From the NCBI GenBank assembly GCA_963802205.1, contig CAWDHW010000006.1:281382-345381 (forward strand): a stretch of DNA of 64,000 nt, written 5' to 3'. A program made the translations under genes and the position numbers. Source of the stretch: DYRB01 sp963802205 (lineage in GTDB: Bacteria; Pseudomonadota; Gammaproteobacteria; Chromatiales; Chromatiaceae). This document shows, piece after piece, positions 8,354-16,445 of this stretch. Every line of letters starts with the position of its first letter. Positions within the stretch are counted from its first letter, which is position 1. The notes below the pieces were generated by a model. The model was not told the DNA's origin. It saw only the letters and a list, made by a program, of their open reading frames with translations, and made no database searches.

Positions 8354-9314
8354 ATGGCGACAACCACCGACCTTGAAGCGACCCAAATCCAGGCCATCGA
8401 CCTGCGCGTCGCGGATGCCTGCGCCGGCCTTATGGAGGGCGCCGACCTTGAGACCCTGATCGGCGCCATCCAGGCCGTCCTGCCGGGGGTCGAGGTCCGG
8501 CACGTCCTCACCCGCGGCGGCTGGCACCGCCTCGGCGGTGTTGTGGACCTGGACGGCCGGCGTATCGCCGCGCACATCGCCGAGTGGGCCGAGACCGAGG
8601 CCGGGGGCGACATCGAGAACTTGCTGTTCAAGCTCTCGAAGCGGCGCTACTTCGCCACCCGCCTCAACGGCCAGGCCCACTATCTGGTCGCCCAAACCGG
8701 CCAGGCGGCGGCGGACTTCATCCAGATCGAGGTGGAAGAGACTCCAGGAGGTCCTCGACCGCTGCATCACCGACCCCGACTGGTTTCCGGACAGCATCGA
8801 CGAGTTCGTCGATCCCCTGGACTTCCCGCGCCTGGAGCCCGAGCCCGTGGGACCGCCGCGGCTTCTGTTCCGCCGCCTGGTCCGGATCGGCGATCTGGTG
8901 CGTTCCCCGGACGCCGCCGCGCGTGTCCGCCGCTTCCTGGAGGATTGGGACCGCAGTTCCGCCGGCGAGTCGGCCTGCTTCAGCGACCATTGGGTTTTTA
9001 GCCTGCGCGAGTACCAGGATCGGGACGGCGAGGGGCGCCTGACCGCCAAGCCCGTGACCACCTTCGCGGGCCAGGTCCAGCGCGTGCCGGAGGACCTGGC
9101 GGCGCGGGGGGCGGCCCTTGCCAACCTCATCCACGGCCTGGACCGGCAGATCGGTTACCCCTTCGCCTGGTATTTCCACATGCTTACCGACAAGCGTATC
9201 TCCCATCGCATGGCAGAGGCGGTCCACGCCGACTTGCTGGGGGCCTACGCCTACCTCCCGGCCCGTGACCTCAAGGTCCTGCAGGACTGGTACGACCGGC
9301 CCTATGGGGTATGA
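8354..9314 (+). CDS. Nif-cluster protein of unknown function, frame broken
   Basis: The first 130 residues (8354 to about 8738) are in one frame and the remaining 190 in the next. Joining them by ignoring one base near 8739 gives a single 319-residue protein that reads IEVEE then LQEVLDRC without a gap. The C-terminal part has a long acidic-aromatic stretch (DPDWFPDSIDEFVDPLDFPRLEP) and ends RDLKVLQDWYDRPYGV. No known domain recognised. It sits between the LRV gene and a small unknown, still in the nifHDK operon direction. Either a sequencing error or a recent +1 mutation. Confidence 0.7.
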
Positions 9315-9353
9315 ACCCGCGTCTCAACTCAAACCCGTCCGGAGCCGAGCACC

Positions 9354-9614
9354 ATGACCGACACCAACCCCGCTGGGTCCATCAAGAGTCGCTGGCACAG
9401 CTATCGCGAGGGGCACTTCCTGCACATCCACGGCGTGATCAAGGGCAGCGCCGGTGCCGGAACCGCCCTGCTCCTGGAACTGTCCGACGACAACGCCGTC
9501 CTCAAGGCCCTGGAGCGGAACCTGGAGAACCTCCCCTACGAGGTCATCGACATCACCATCGGCATCGCCTTGAGGCCCGACACGGAGATCCCCGACGGAC
9601 CTCTGACCGCCTGA
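9354..9614 (+). CDS. Small conserved nif-operon protein, unknown function
   Basis: An 86-residue soluble protein starting at ATG 9354. It has SRWHSYREGHFLHIHGVIKG near the N-terminus and an ENLPYEVIDITIGI segment near the C-terminus. Codon use matches its neighbours. It follows the unknown gene by 39 bp and is probably the last gene of the nifHDK operon. I do not recognise a domain. Confidence 0.65.
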   Translation: MTDTNPAGSIKSRWHSYREGHFLHIHGVIKGSAGAGTALLLELSDDNAVLKALERNLENLPYEVIDITIGIALRPDTEIPDGPLTA

Positions 9615-9692
9615 GCGGCCTAGGTCCAGGTCCGCCAGCCCACCGTAGATCATTGCGCCGCAGGCTCTTCGTATCTCACCACGTCCTCGGCC

Positions 9693-10037
9693 CTACCGGC
9701 CCATCACCACATCGATACCGTCCAGGATCGCAGAAAGCGTCCGCTGCGCGAGCTTTCCGGCACGCTCCGTCAAGACAGCCCTGTCGAGGGTCAGGATCTG
9801 GGAGACGTTGGCGACTGAATCCTTCGGCAGCCCCGTGGATCGGGACTCCAGCAGAACATTGCCGGGGGCATCTGCCCACTTGAGGTTGCTGGTCAGTGGC
9901 ACACACACCAGGGTCGCAATCCGGCTTCGATTGAAGGCGTCGCACTGGACGACCACGACCGGCCGACGATACCCAGGTTCGGACCCGATTGGGTCACCGA
10001 GGTCTGCCCACCAGACATCGCCCTGCTGCACTACCAC
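9693..10037 (-). CDS. mazF: MazF/PemK-type endoribonuclease toxin
   Basis: Type II toxin that cleaves mRNA. From GTG at 10037 it is 114 residues, with the family signature QQGDVWWADLG, GSEPGYRRPVVVVQ, ATLVCVPLTSNL and LPKDSVANVSQI. It overlaps the antitoxin stop by 7 bp. It lies between two nif operons on the opposite strand and is intact, unlike several nif genes around it. Confidence 0.9.
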   Translation of the reverse strand: MVVQQGDVWWADLGDPIGSEPGYRRPVVVVQCDAFNRSRIATLVCVPLTSNLKWADAPGNVLLESRSTGLPKDSVANVSQILTLDRAVLTERAGKLAQRTLSAILDGIDVVMGR

Positions 10038-10267
10038 TCGCTGCCTCGCTGCACCCGTCGCGCCGACCGGACCACGAACCCGTCCGATCGGGTGTCGAGG
10101 GCGTCGCATAGGGTGTCCAGCGCCTGGGTCACGTGGTTGGGTGCGTGCCTGGCCAGGAACTCTTTGAGCGCACGCCCATAAAGCTCGCTGCGGGAGATCC
10201 GAAGCTGGGCGGCCAGGCCCTCGGCCTCACCGAACACATCGTCTGGAAGGGAGATGGCAGTTTTCAT
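10031..10267 (-). CDS. MazE-like ribbon-helix-helix antitoxin
   Basis: 78 residues from ATG 10267. The N-terminus MKTAISLPDDVFGEAEGLA is typical of ribbon-helix-helix DNA-binding antitoxins; the C-terminal tail would wrap the toxin. It should repress its own promoter, which must lie in the 200-bp gap that also holds the divergent nifE sigma-54 promoter. It overlaps the downstream toxin gene. Confidence 0.85.
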   Translation of the reverse strand: MKTAISLPDDVFGEAEGLAAQLRISRSELYGRALKEFLARHAPNHVTQALDTLCDALDTRSDGFVVRSARRVQRGSEW

Positions 10268-10348
10268 ACCAAAAGTATAACCGGCGTCCTCGTCGCACGA
10301 AAAGGGAATCGGAGCGGTGATGTCTCCGATCCGCCATACGCCCGGCAT

Positions 10349-10364
10349 TGTCGCAGACCCGACA
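10349..10364 (+). promoter_or_regulatory. NifA upstream activator site for nifEN
   Basis: TGTCGCAGACCCGACA fits TGT-N10-ACA, 46 bp upstream of the -24/-12 promoter at 10410. Confidence 0.75.
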
Positions 10365-10409
10365 CGGCCGATCCCAAGGATTCCCACTTAAAAACAACCA
10401 GCTAGAAGT

Positions 10410-10425
10410 TGGCACAAGGTCTGCA
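10410..10425 (+). promoter_or_regulatory. Sigma-54 promoter of nifEN
   Basis: TGGCACAAGGTCTGCA has the -24 GG and -12 GC at 10-base spacing; it is 46 bp before the nifE ATG at 10471. Confidence 0.9.
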
Positions 10426-10470
10426 TCGACACTCCCAAACCCAGGCCCGTCCCGGCCCCTCGGAGTGTCC

Positions 10471-13407
10471 ATGAAGCAGAAAGACATCGCCGCCCTGCTC
10501 GACGAGCCGGCCTGCGCCCACAACAAGAAGGAGAAGTCCGGCTGCGCCAAGCCCAAGCCCGGGGCGACGGCCGGCGGCTGCGCCTTCGACGGGGCCCAGA
10601 TCGCGCTCCTGCCCATCGCCGACGTGGCCCACATCGTCCACGGCTCCATCGCCTGCGCCGGGTCGTCCTGGGACAACCGCGGCACCCGCTCCTCCGGCCC
10701 CACCCTCTACAAGATGGGCATGACCACGGACCTCACCGAGCAGGACGTGGTCATGGGCCGTAGCGAGAAGCGGCTGTTTCACGCCATCAAGCAGGCCATC
10801 GACTCCTATCGGCCGGCGGCGGTGTTCGTCTACAACACCTGCATCCCGGCCCTGATCGGCGACGACATCGGGGCCGTCTGCAAGGAGGCGGCCCAGCGCT
10901 GGGGGACCCCGGTGGTACCGGTGGACGCGGCGGGCTTCTACGGGACCAAGAACCTGGGCAACCGCATCGCCGGGGACTCCATGGTGAAGTACGTCTGCGG
11001 GACCCGGGAGCCGGACCCGGTGCCGGTGGGCATCGAGCACGACGGGTTCAAGGTCCACGACGTGACCCTGGTCGGCGAGTACAACATCGCCGGCGAGCTG
11101 TGGCACGTCCTGCCGCTCTTCGACGAGCTGGGGCTGCGCATCCTGTGCACCCTGTCCGGGGATGCCCGCTTCCGCGAGGTGCAGACCATGCACCGCTCGG
11201 AGGTCAACATGATGGTCTGCTCCAAGGCCATGATCAACGTGGCCCGCAAGCTCCAGGAGGCGTTCGGGACGCCCTGGTTCGAGGGCAGTTTCTATGGGGT
11301 CGCGGATGTATCACAGGCCCTGCGCGACTTCGCCCGCATCATCGGGGACCCGGATCTGACCGACCGCACGGAAGTCCTCATAGCCCGGGAAGAGGCGGCC
11401 ATCCACGCCAAACTCGAACCCTGGCGGGCGCGGCTCAAGGGTCGCAAGGTCCTGCTCTACACCGGCGGGGTCAAGTCCTGGTCCATCATCTCGGCCCTGC
11501 AGGATCTGGGCATGACCGTGGTGGCCACAGGTACCAAGAAGTCCACGGAGGAGGACAAGGCGCGCATTCGCGAGCTGATGGGCCAGGACGCGGTGATGAT
11601 CGAGGACGGTAACCCCAGGGCCCTGATCAAGATCGTCCGCGACCAGGGGGTGGACATCCTGATCGCCGGTGGGCGCAACATGTACACGGCGCTCAAGGCA
11701 CGCATCCCGTTCCTGGACATCAACCAAGAGCGCGACTTCGGCTACGAGGGCTATACGGGCATGCTGGAGCTGGCCCGGCAACTGTGTCTGACCATCGAGA
11801 GCCCGGTGTGGGAGGCGGTGCGCAGGCCGAGCCCCCGGTCGGTAGGGTCCGCTGCGCGGACCGATGGCACCTGTGTGTCCCCCGCGGCCTGCGGTCCGAA
11901 CAGCGGATCCTACGCAGAGGTCTCCCCTCACCCCGTCCCTCTCCCAAAGGGAGAGGGGGGGCTTGGCAGTCGCATCCCTGCGACACTTGTTCACAATTCG
12001 GCTGAAATCCTCAAGCGCAACAAGGCCCTATCGGTCAGTCCGCTCAAAGCCAGCGCGACTATCGGGGCGGCCCTGGCCTTTCTGGGTCTGCGCCGGGCCA
12101 TCCCCATGCTGCACGGCTCTCAGGGTTGCACGGCCTTCGGCAAGGTCTTCTTCGTCCGCCACTTCCGCGAGCCGATCCCGCTCCAGTCCACCGCCATGGA
12201 TCAGGTGAGCTCCGTCATGGGGGCCAACGACAACGTGGTCGAGGGGCTCAAGACCGTCTGCGAAAAGAGCGCCCCGGACCTGATCGGCGTGCCCACGACC
12301 GGGCTCGCCGAGACCCAGGGGGCCGACATCCGCATGGCGGTACGGGAGTTCCGCGTCAAGTACCCGCAGTTCGATGCCACCCCGGTGGTGGCGGTGTCCA
12401 CCCCGGACTTCACCGGCTGTCTGGAGTCGGGCTTCGCCGCCGCGACCAAGGCACTGATCGAGACCCTGGTGCCGCGGGCCGCCGAGGCCGGGACCCAGCC
12501 GGGCCGGCGCCCGCGCCAGGTCAATGTCCTGGTGGGCTCCGCGCTGACCCCCGGGGACATCGAGCACCTCAAGGACCTGATCGAGGCATTCGGGCTCCGC
12601 CCCCTGGTCGTGCCAGACCTGTCCGATTCCCTGGACGGACACCTGACCGATCAGGAGTTCAGCCCGCTGACCATCGGCGGGACCCCGGTGGCGGAGCTGT
12701 ACACCCTCGGCGATGCCTGCGCGAGCCTGGTGATCGGTGAGTCCATGGCCGGGCCCGCGGATGCCCTGCGCGAGCGCACCGGGGTCCCGGATCATCGCTT
12801 CTCTCACCTGATGGGGCTCGATGCGGTGGATGCCCTGATGGCGACCCTGGCGCAGCTCGCCGGGCGCCCGGTCCCGGAGCGCCTGGAGCGACAACGCGCC
12901 CAACTCCAGGACGCCATGCTCGACTGCCATTTCGCGCTGGGCATGGCGCGCTTCGCGCTCGCCGCCGACGCGGACCTGCTAGTCGCCTTCAGCCAGCTCC
13001 TGGCAGGGGTGGGGGCGCAAACCGTCGCGGCGGTGGCCCCCGCCAATGCCCAGGCACTGCGTCTGGTCGCCGCCCGCCAGGTCAAGATCGGCGACCTGGA
13101 GGACCTGGAGGCCCAGGCGCGGCCCAATGGGGGAGGGGGCGGGGCCGAGGTCCTGATCGGCAACTCCCACGCCGCCCACACCGCGGAGCGCCTGGGTATC
13201 CCGCTGCTGCGGGCCGGTTTTCCCCAGTACGACCTCATCGGCGGCTACCAGCGCACCTGGATCGGCTACCAGGGGACCCGGGCGACCCTGTTCGAACTTG
13301 CAAACATGATGCTGCGGCTGGAGAAGGGGGAGATCCATCCCTATCGATCCAGGCTCTCGCCGCGGGCGGCGGAGGGGGCGGGTACGTTAGACGAGGAATG
13401 GCGCTAA
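10471..13407 (+). CDS. nifE-nifN: NifE-NifN fusion: FeMo-co assembly scaffold in one polypeptide
   Basis: One open frame of 978 residues encodes both subunits of the scaffold on which NifB-co becomes the FeMo-co precursor. NifE is residues 1 to about 453, with Cys37, Cys62, Cys124 and Cys250 at the same numbers as the Azotobacter cluster ligands. A linker of about 57 residues follows (nt 11830-12000). NifN then starts near ILKRNKALSVSPLKASA and has the ligand cysteine in HGSQGCTAF. The linker is translated repeat DNA (see 11843, 11930 and 11969), so fusion probably followed loss of the nifE stop inside a repeat-laden gap. Separate genes are the rule; fused nifEN is rare. Confidence 0.9.
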   Translation: MKQKDIAALLDEPACAHNKKEKSGCAKPKPGATAGGCAFDGAQIALLPIADVAHIVHGSIACAGSSWDNRGTRSSGPTLYKMGMTTDLTEQDVVMGRSEKRLFHAIKQAIDSYRPAAVFVYNTCIPALIGDDIGAVCKEAAQRWGTPVVPVDAAGFYGTKNLGNRIAGDSMVKYVCGTREPDPVPVGIEHDGFKVHDVTLVGEYNIAGELWHVLPLFDELGLRILCTLSGDARFREVQTMHRSEVNMMVCSKAMINVARKLQEAFGTPWFEGSFYGVADVSQALRDFARIIGDPDLTDRTEVLIAREEAAIHAKLEPWRARLKGRKVLLYTGGVKSWSIISALQDLGMTVVATGTKKSTEEDKARIRELMGQDAVMIEDGNPRALIKIVRDQGVDILIAGGRNMYTALKARIPFLDINQERDFGYEGYTGMLELARQLCLTIESPVWEAVRRPSPRSVGSAARTDGTCVSPAACGPNSGSYAEVSPHPVPLPKGEGGLGSRIPATLVHNSAEILKRNKALSVSPLKASATIGAALAFLGLRRAIPMLHGSQGCTAFGKVFFVRHFREPIPLQSTAMDQVSSVMGANDNVVEGLKTVCEKSAPDLIGVPTTGLAETQGADIRMAVREFRVKYPQFDATPVVAVSTPDFTGCLESGFAAATKALIETLVPRAAEAGTQPGRRPRQVNVLVGSALTPGDIEHLKDLIEAFGLRPLVVPDLSDSLDGHLTDQEFSPLTIGGTPVAELYTLGDACASLVIGESMAGPADALRERTGVPDHRFSHLMGLDAVDALMATLAQLAGRPVPERLERQRAQLQDAMLDCHFALGMARFALAADADLLVAFSQLLAGVGAQTVAAVAPANAQALRLVAARQVKIGDLEDLEAQARPNGGGGGAEVLIGNSHAAHTAERLGIPLLRAGFPQYDLIGGYQRTWIGYQGTRATLFELANMMLRLEKGEIHPYRSRLSPRAAEGAGTLDEEWR
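11843..11863. repeat. Palindromic repeat in the NifE-NifN linker, shared with the nifB downstream gap
   Basis: The 21-bp segment contains GGTCCGCTGCGCGGACC, an inverted repeat, and is identical to 48014-48034 just after nifB. Here it is translated as part of the linker (reads GSAARTDG). Confidence 0.8.
11930..11961. repeat. CCCTCTCCC/GGGAGAGGG palindrome in the NifE-NifN linker
   Basis: CCCTCTCCCAAAGGGAGAGGG-type hairpin preceded by CACCCCGTC. It is a widespread intergenic repeat whose translation SPHPVPLPKGEGG is recognisable. In this gene it is in frame and coding. Confidence 0.75.
11969..11984. repeat. 16-bp palindrome in the NifE-NifN linker, shared with rnfC
   Basis: GTCGCATCCCTGCGAC; arms GTCGCA/TGCGAC with a TCCC loop. 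The same 16 bases occur in inverse orientation at 38865-38880 inside rnfC. In both genes it is translated (RIPAT). Confidence 0.8.
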
Positions 13408-13451
13408 TCGCCTGAACCAAAGACCAGGGGCGGACGCCCGAGGCACTCCCA

Positions 13452-13937
13452 ATGACCATCGAACGACGACTCAGGGTCCTGAACTGCGGGGAAGATGCGA
13501 TGCAGACCGACACGGCGGTAAGGGTGGCCTTTGCCACCAGCGACATGCGGCATGTGGATCAGCACTTCGGTGCGGCGGAGTCCTTCGCCATCTACGCGGT
13601 GGACCCCCAGCGGGCAAGCCTGGTGGAGGCGCTCGCATTCGGGACCCTCGCCATGGACGGCAACGAGGACAAGCTGGCGGCCAAGATCGCGGCCCTGGCG
13701 GGCTGCATCGCGGTCTATTGCCAGGCGGTCGGGGCCTCGGCCATCAACCAGTTGCTCGCCCAAGGGGTCCAGCCGGTCAAGGTCGGGCCGGGGACCCCGG
13801 TGACCGAACTGATCGCCGCCCTACAAGGTGAGCTGCGGGCCGGCCCGAGCGCCTGGCTGGCCAGGGCCATTGAGCAGCAGCAGCCCCGCGACGGCCGTCG
13901 TTTCGACGCCATGGAGGCCGACGGGTGGGGCGAGTGA
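13452..13937 (+). CDS. nifX: NifX, FeMo-co precursor carrier
   Basis: A 161-residue protein that binds NifB-co/VK-cluster and passes it to NifEN. The conserved RVAFATSDMRHVDQHFGAAESFAIY contains the HFG signature. The first 16 residues are extra; an alternative start is ATG 13500, which matches typical NifX N-termini better. The stop overlaps the GTG start of the next gene (GTGA). Confidence 0.93.
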   Translation: MTIERRLRVLNCGEDAMQTDTAVRVAFATSDMRHVDQHFGAAESFAIYAVDPQRASLVEALAFGTLAMDGNEDKLAAKIAALAGCIAVYCQAVGASAINQLLAQGVQPVKVGPGTPVTELIAALQGELRAGPSAWLARAIEQQQPRDGRRFDAMEADGWGE

Positions 13938-14513
13938 GCGCGGAGCAGACCGGCACCCTGGTCGAGGAGCAGGCGCGGGTGGTGGCCGTGGGTCCGGGGT
14001 TCGCCTGGGTCGTCCCCGCCCGGCTCCTGCCTCTTGCGGGGACTTCCACATCCGTGTGGGTCGAAACCAATCGGAAGAGCGCCTGCGGCTCCTGCCCCAG
14101 CAGCGCCGGCTGCGCTACCCCGGTCCTGGGCGGCCTGGCCGGACCCGGCACCGGCCGCCTCCAAGTGGTGGATCGCCTGGGCCTGAGGGTGGGTGAGGGG
14201 GTGGTCATAGGTATCCCCGACGGCGTGCTGCTGCGCGCCGCGGCCCTGGCCTACCTGTTTCCCCCGGCGGCCCTGGTGTTGGGCGCCGGTGCGGCCGGGG
14301 CCTTGGGGGTCGGGGATCTGGGGAGCGCGCTCGCCGGTGTCCTCTGCCCTCGCCCTGGGGTTGTTTGCCACCCGCTTGATGACCGGCGGCACCGTCGGGC
14401 GCGGACGCTATCGACCGGTGCTGGTCGTCGGCGCCGATCGCAACTGGGACCGCCGGGGCGGCCGCCGGCCAAACATCGATTTCACTTTCAACCAGTCCAC
14501 AAGAGGTACTTGA
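13934..14513 (+). CDS. RseC/MucC-like membrane protein, frame broken
   Basis: RseC-type protein normally tied to Rnf/Rsx electron-transfer complexes. It has an N-terminal beta domain with the cysteine patch SACGSCPSSAGC and one membrane segment (LLRAAALAYLFPPAALVLGAG). The frame shifts by +1 near 14338; the continuation (SALALGLFATRLMTGG, ending STRGT) contains the second membrane segment. Corrected length is 192 residues. The rnf operon is 20 kb away, so this gene links the two clusters. Start chosen as GTG 13934, coupled to nifX. Confidence 0.75.
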
Positions 14514-14515
14514 TC

Positions 14516-14998
14516 ATGACCGAAGCCGTTGCCGTTGCAGTCGCCGCGACCGCGCCAGATCCCATCCTGGGGACCGACTTTGCCATCGAGATGTTGCGCC
14601 AGATGCGTGCCATCGACGCCTATGGGACCTACGACGGCTGGCCCGCCGAACGCATCCTCGAACCCTTCATCCTGACCAAGGAGAAGAAGCGCGAGATCCC
14701 GGTGATCGGCGATCCGGACGAGATCGTCATGGCCCGGGTCAGGGTCTTCTACAACGCCATCGCGGCCCTGATCGAGAAGGAGTGCGGGCTCATGGCCGTG
14801 CCCACCATCAACCTGACCCATGAAGGGTTCGGGCGCGCCCTGATTACCGTCGGCAAGCTGGTGGTGATGGACCGGACGCTCCGCGATGTGCACCGCTTCG
14901 GCTTTCCGTCGATGTCGAAGATGAAGGACGAGGCCGACAAGGTCCTGTCCGTGGCCCTGGAGATCATCGGCCAATGGCCGAAGGTCGCCGGGATGTAA
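14516..14998 (+). CDS. NifX-associated protein (DUF269)
   Basis: A 160-residue nif-specific protein, almost always found beside nifX. The body reads FAIEMLRQMRAIDAYGTYDGW, ILEPFI, REIPVIGDPD and INLTHEGFGRALITVGKLVV, all family hallmarks. Exact role unknown; probably FeMo-co trafficking. The ATG at 14516 follows AAGAGG. It starts 2 bp after the corrected end of the rseC-like gene. Confidence 0.92.
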   Translation: MTEAVAVAVAATAPDPILGTDFAIEMLRQMRAIDAYGTYDGWPAERILEPFILTKEKKREIPVIGDPDEIVMARVRVFYNAIAALIEKECGLMAVPTINLTHEGFGRALITVGKLVVMDRTLRDVHRFGFPSMSKMKDEADKVLSVALEIIGQWPKVAGM

Positions 14999-15026
14999 GG
15001 GGACGACAAGCGACCAGGTGACACCT

Positions 15027-15245
15027 ATGAGCGAAGAAGACATCAAGGCCCTCGAAAAGGCCGCCAAGAAGGCCAGGCGTATCGCCACCGAGAAGGCCGG
15101 CGAACTGCACGACCTGATCGAGGACCGCCTCCCCGCGGGCTACGAGGACCTGCCGGGGATGGCCCAGGCGACGTACGACGCCTGCCGCGAATGGGCGCTT
15201 GCCGAGGCCAGATTCAAGGCCGCCGAGGCCGGTGCCCCGGCATGA
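15027..15245 (+). CDS. DUF683 (Rop-like, CCE_0567-type) nif protein
   Basis: A 72-residue, mainly helical protein (EEDIKALEKAAKKARRIATE ... YDACREWALAEARF). Members form a four-helix bundle dimer and follow the DUF269 gene in most nif clusters. Start ATG 15027. Confidence 0.88.
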   Translation: MSEEDIKALEKAAKKARRIATEKAGELHDLIEDRLPAGYEDLPGMAQATYDACREWALAEARFKAAEAGAPA

Positions 15246-15282
15246 CCCCCATTCCCCCAGGCCCCACTCAAGGGAGACGCCC

Positions 15283-15597
15283 ATGAGCGTGATTACCGGT
15301 TTAACCCGCGGGGGCATCCCCTGGACCCCCGCCTTCGTGGTGGACCTGCGCCAGACGACCTGCATCGGCTGCGGGCGCTGCTACAAGGTCTGCCCACGGG
15401 ACGTGTTCGAGTTGGTGGATCGAGATGACCTGGACCTGGAAGAGATCGACGACGGCGATGACGACGACGGCTTCTCCGATGACACCAGCATGGTCATGAA
15501 CCTCAAGAACCAGCTCGACTGCATCGGTTGCCAGGCCTGCGCCCGGGTCTGCCCAAAGAAGTGCCTGAGCCACGAGCCACTCGCCGCCGCGGCCTGA
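15283..15597 (+). CDS. fdxB: Ferredoxin III, nif-specific (FdxB)
   Basis: A 104-residue 2[4Fe-4S] ferredoxin. First motif CIGCGRCYKVCP, second CIGCQACARVCPKKC, separated by an acidic insert (DLDLEEIDDGDDDDGF) typical of the nif-specific type III ferredoxin. Start ATG 15283 with AGGGAGA upstream. Likely electron donor in cofactor assembly. Confidence 0.93.
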   Translation: MSVITGLTRGGIPWTPAFVVDLRQTTCIGCGRCYKVCPRDVFELVDRDDLDLEEIDDGDDDDGFSDDTSMVMNLKNQLDCIGCQACARVCPKKCLSHEPLAAAA

Positions 15598-15603
15598 ACG
15601 CCT

Positions 15604-15677
15604 GTAGGTCGGGCTTTAGCCCGACGCGGCCTTGCAGGCGACACAGGGCGGCTCGGTCGGGCTGAAGCCCGACCTAC
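15604..15677. repeat. REPIN between fdxB and the 2Fe-2S ferredoxin gene
   Basis: Left copy GTAGGTCGGGCTTTAGCCC and right copy GGGCTGAAGCCCGACCTAC, inverted, about 30 bp apart; fills most of the 132-bp gap. Confidence 0.8.
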
Positions 15678-15729
15678 AGCTTGCCGACCCCGGCGCCTTT
15701 CCATCGACCAGTCGGAGTCACGACTACTC

Positions 15730-16053
15730 ATGCCAAAACCAACCAAACACGTCTTCGTCTGTACCCAGCAACGCCCGCCCGGGCATCCGCGCGGATCCTG
15801 CTCTCAGGTCGGCTGTGCAGCGGTCTACGAGGAATTCCTCTGGCAGCTCCAGCAGCGTGACCTGTTCGCCAGCGTCCAGGTCACCGCCACCGGCTGCATG
15901 GGCCCGTGCAGTGAGGGCCCGAGCGTCCTGGTCTACCCGGAGGGGGTGATGTACGCCAAGGTCAGGAAGGGTGACGTGGCGCGGATCTTCGACGCCCATC
16001 TGGTGGGCGGTGAGCCGGTCGCCGGGCTCAAGGTGGCGCCGGAGTTTTGGTGA
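15730..16053 (+). CDS. Thioredoxin-like [2Fe-2S] ferredoxin
   Basis: A 107-residue protein of the Shethna I / Aquifex-type thioredoxin-fold ferredoxin family. Cluster ligands are visible at Cys11, Cys24, Cys56 and Cys60 (FVCTQQRPPGHPRGSC and TGCMGPC). Found in many diazotroph nif clusters. The stop overlaps the GTG start of the next gene. Confidence 0.88.
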   Translation: MPKPTKHVFVCTQQRPPGHPRGSCSQVGCAAVYEEFLWQLQQRDLFASVQVTATGCMGPCSEGPSVLVYPEGVMYAKVRKGDVARIFDAHLVGGEPVAGLKVAPEFW

Positions 16054-16445
16054 CTTCCCGGGCACCCACGTCCGCCGACCAGGTCCAGGCCCGTCTGGCG
16101 GAGGCCGCCCCGCTGGCCCAGGCCATCCGTGCCGCCCTGCAAGGGCAAGTCCAGCGTCTCGGGTTTCCGCCCGGCGGGGTTGAGATCCCCGATCCCCTTG
16201 CGGCCCTTTACCGGCTGGAGCGCGACCCCGCCTCCGGCGAGTACAGCTTGCTGGGGGAATGGCGCGATCCAAGGGGCCAGAAGCTCGGCGGCCTGGTCTT
16301 CCACGCCGACGGGTCCTTCTTCGTCGAGTACGACATCATCCGCACCCACCCGACGCGCCCCGGCTGGTTCGTCGAGGCCGTCAACGCCTGGGGGCGCGGG
16401 GATGACATCCGCGCCGAGCCCAGGCTGATGCCCCTGATTACCTGA
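16050..16445 (+). CDS. Conserved nif-cluster protein, unknown function
   Basis: 131 residues from GTG 16050 (GTGA overlap with the ferredoxin stop). Predicted soluble alpha/beta; the central part GEYSLLGEWRDPRGQKLGG and VFHADGSFFVEYDI are plausible core strands. Similar small proteins follow this ferredoxin in some gammaproteobacterial clusters, from memory. The end overlaps the convergent SIR2-like gene by 8 bp. Confidence 0.65.
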   Translation: MTSRAPTSADQVQARLAEAAPLAQAIRAALQGQVQRLGFPPGGVEIPDPLAALYRLERDPASGEYSLLGEWRDPRGQKLGGLVFHADGSFFVEYDIIRTHPTRPGWFVEAVNAWGRGDDIRAEPRLMPLIT

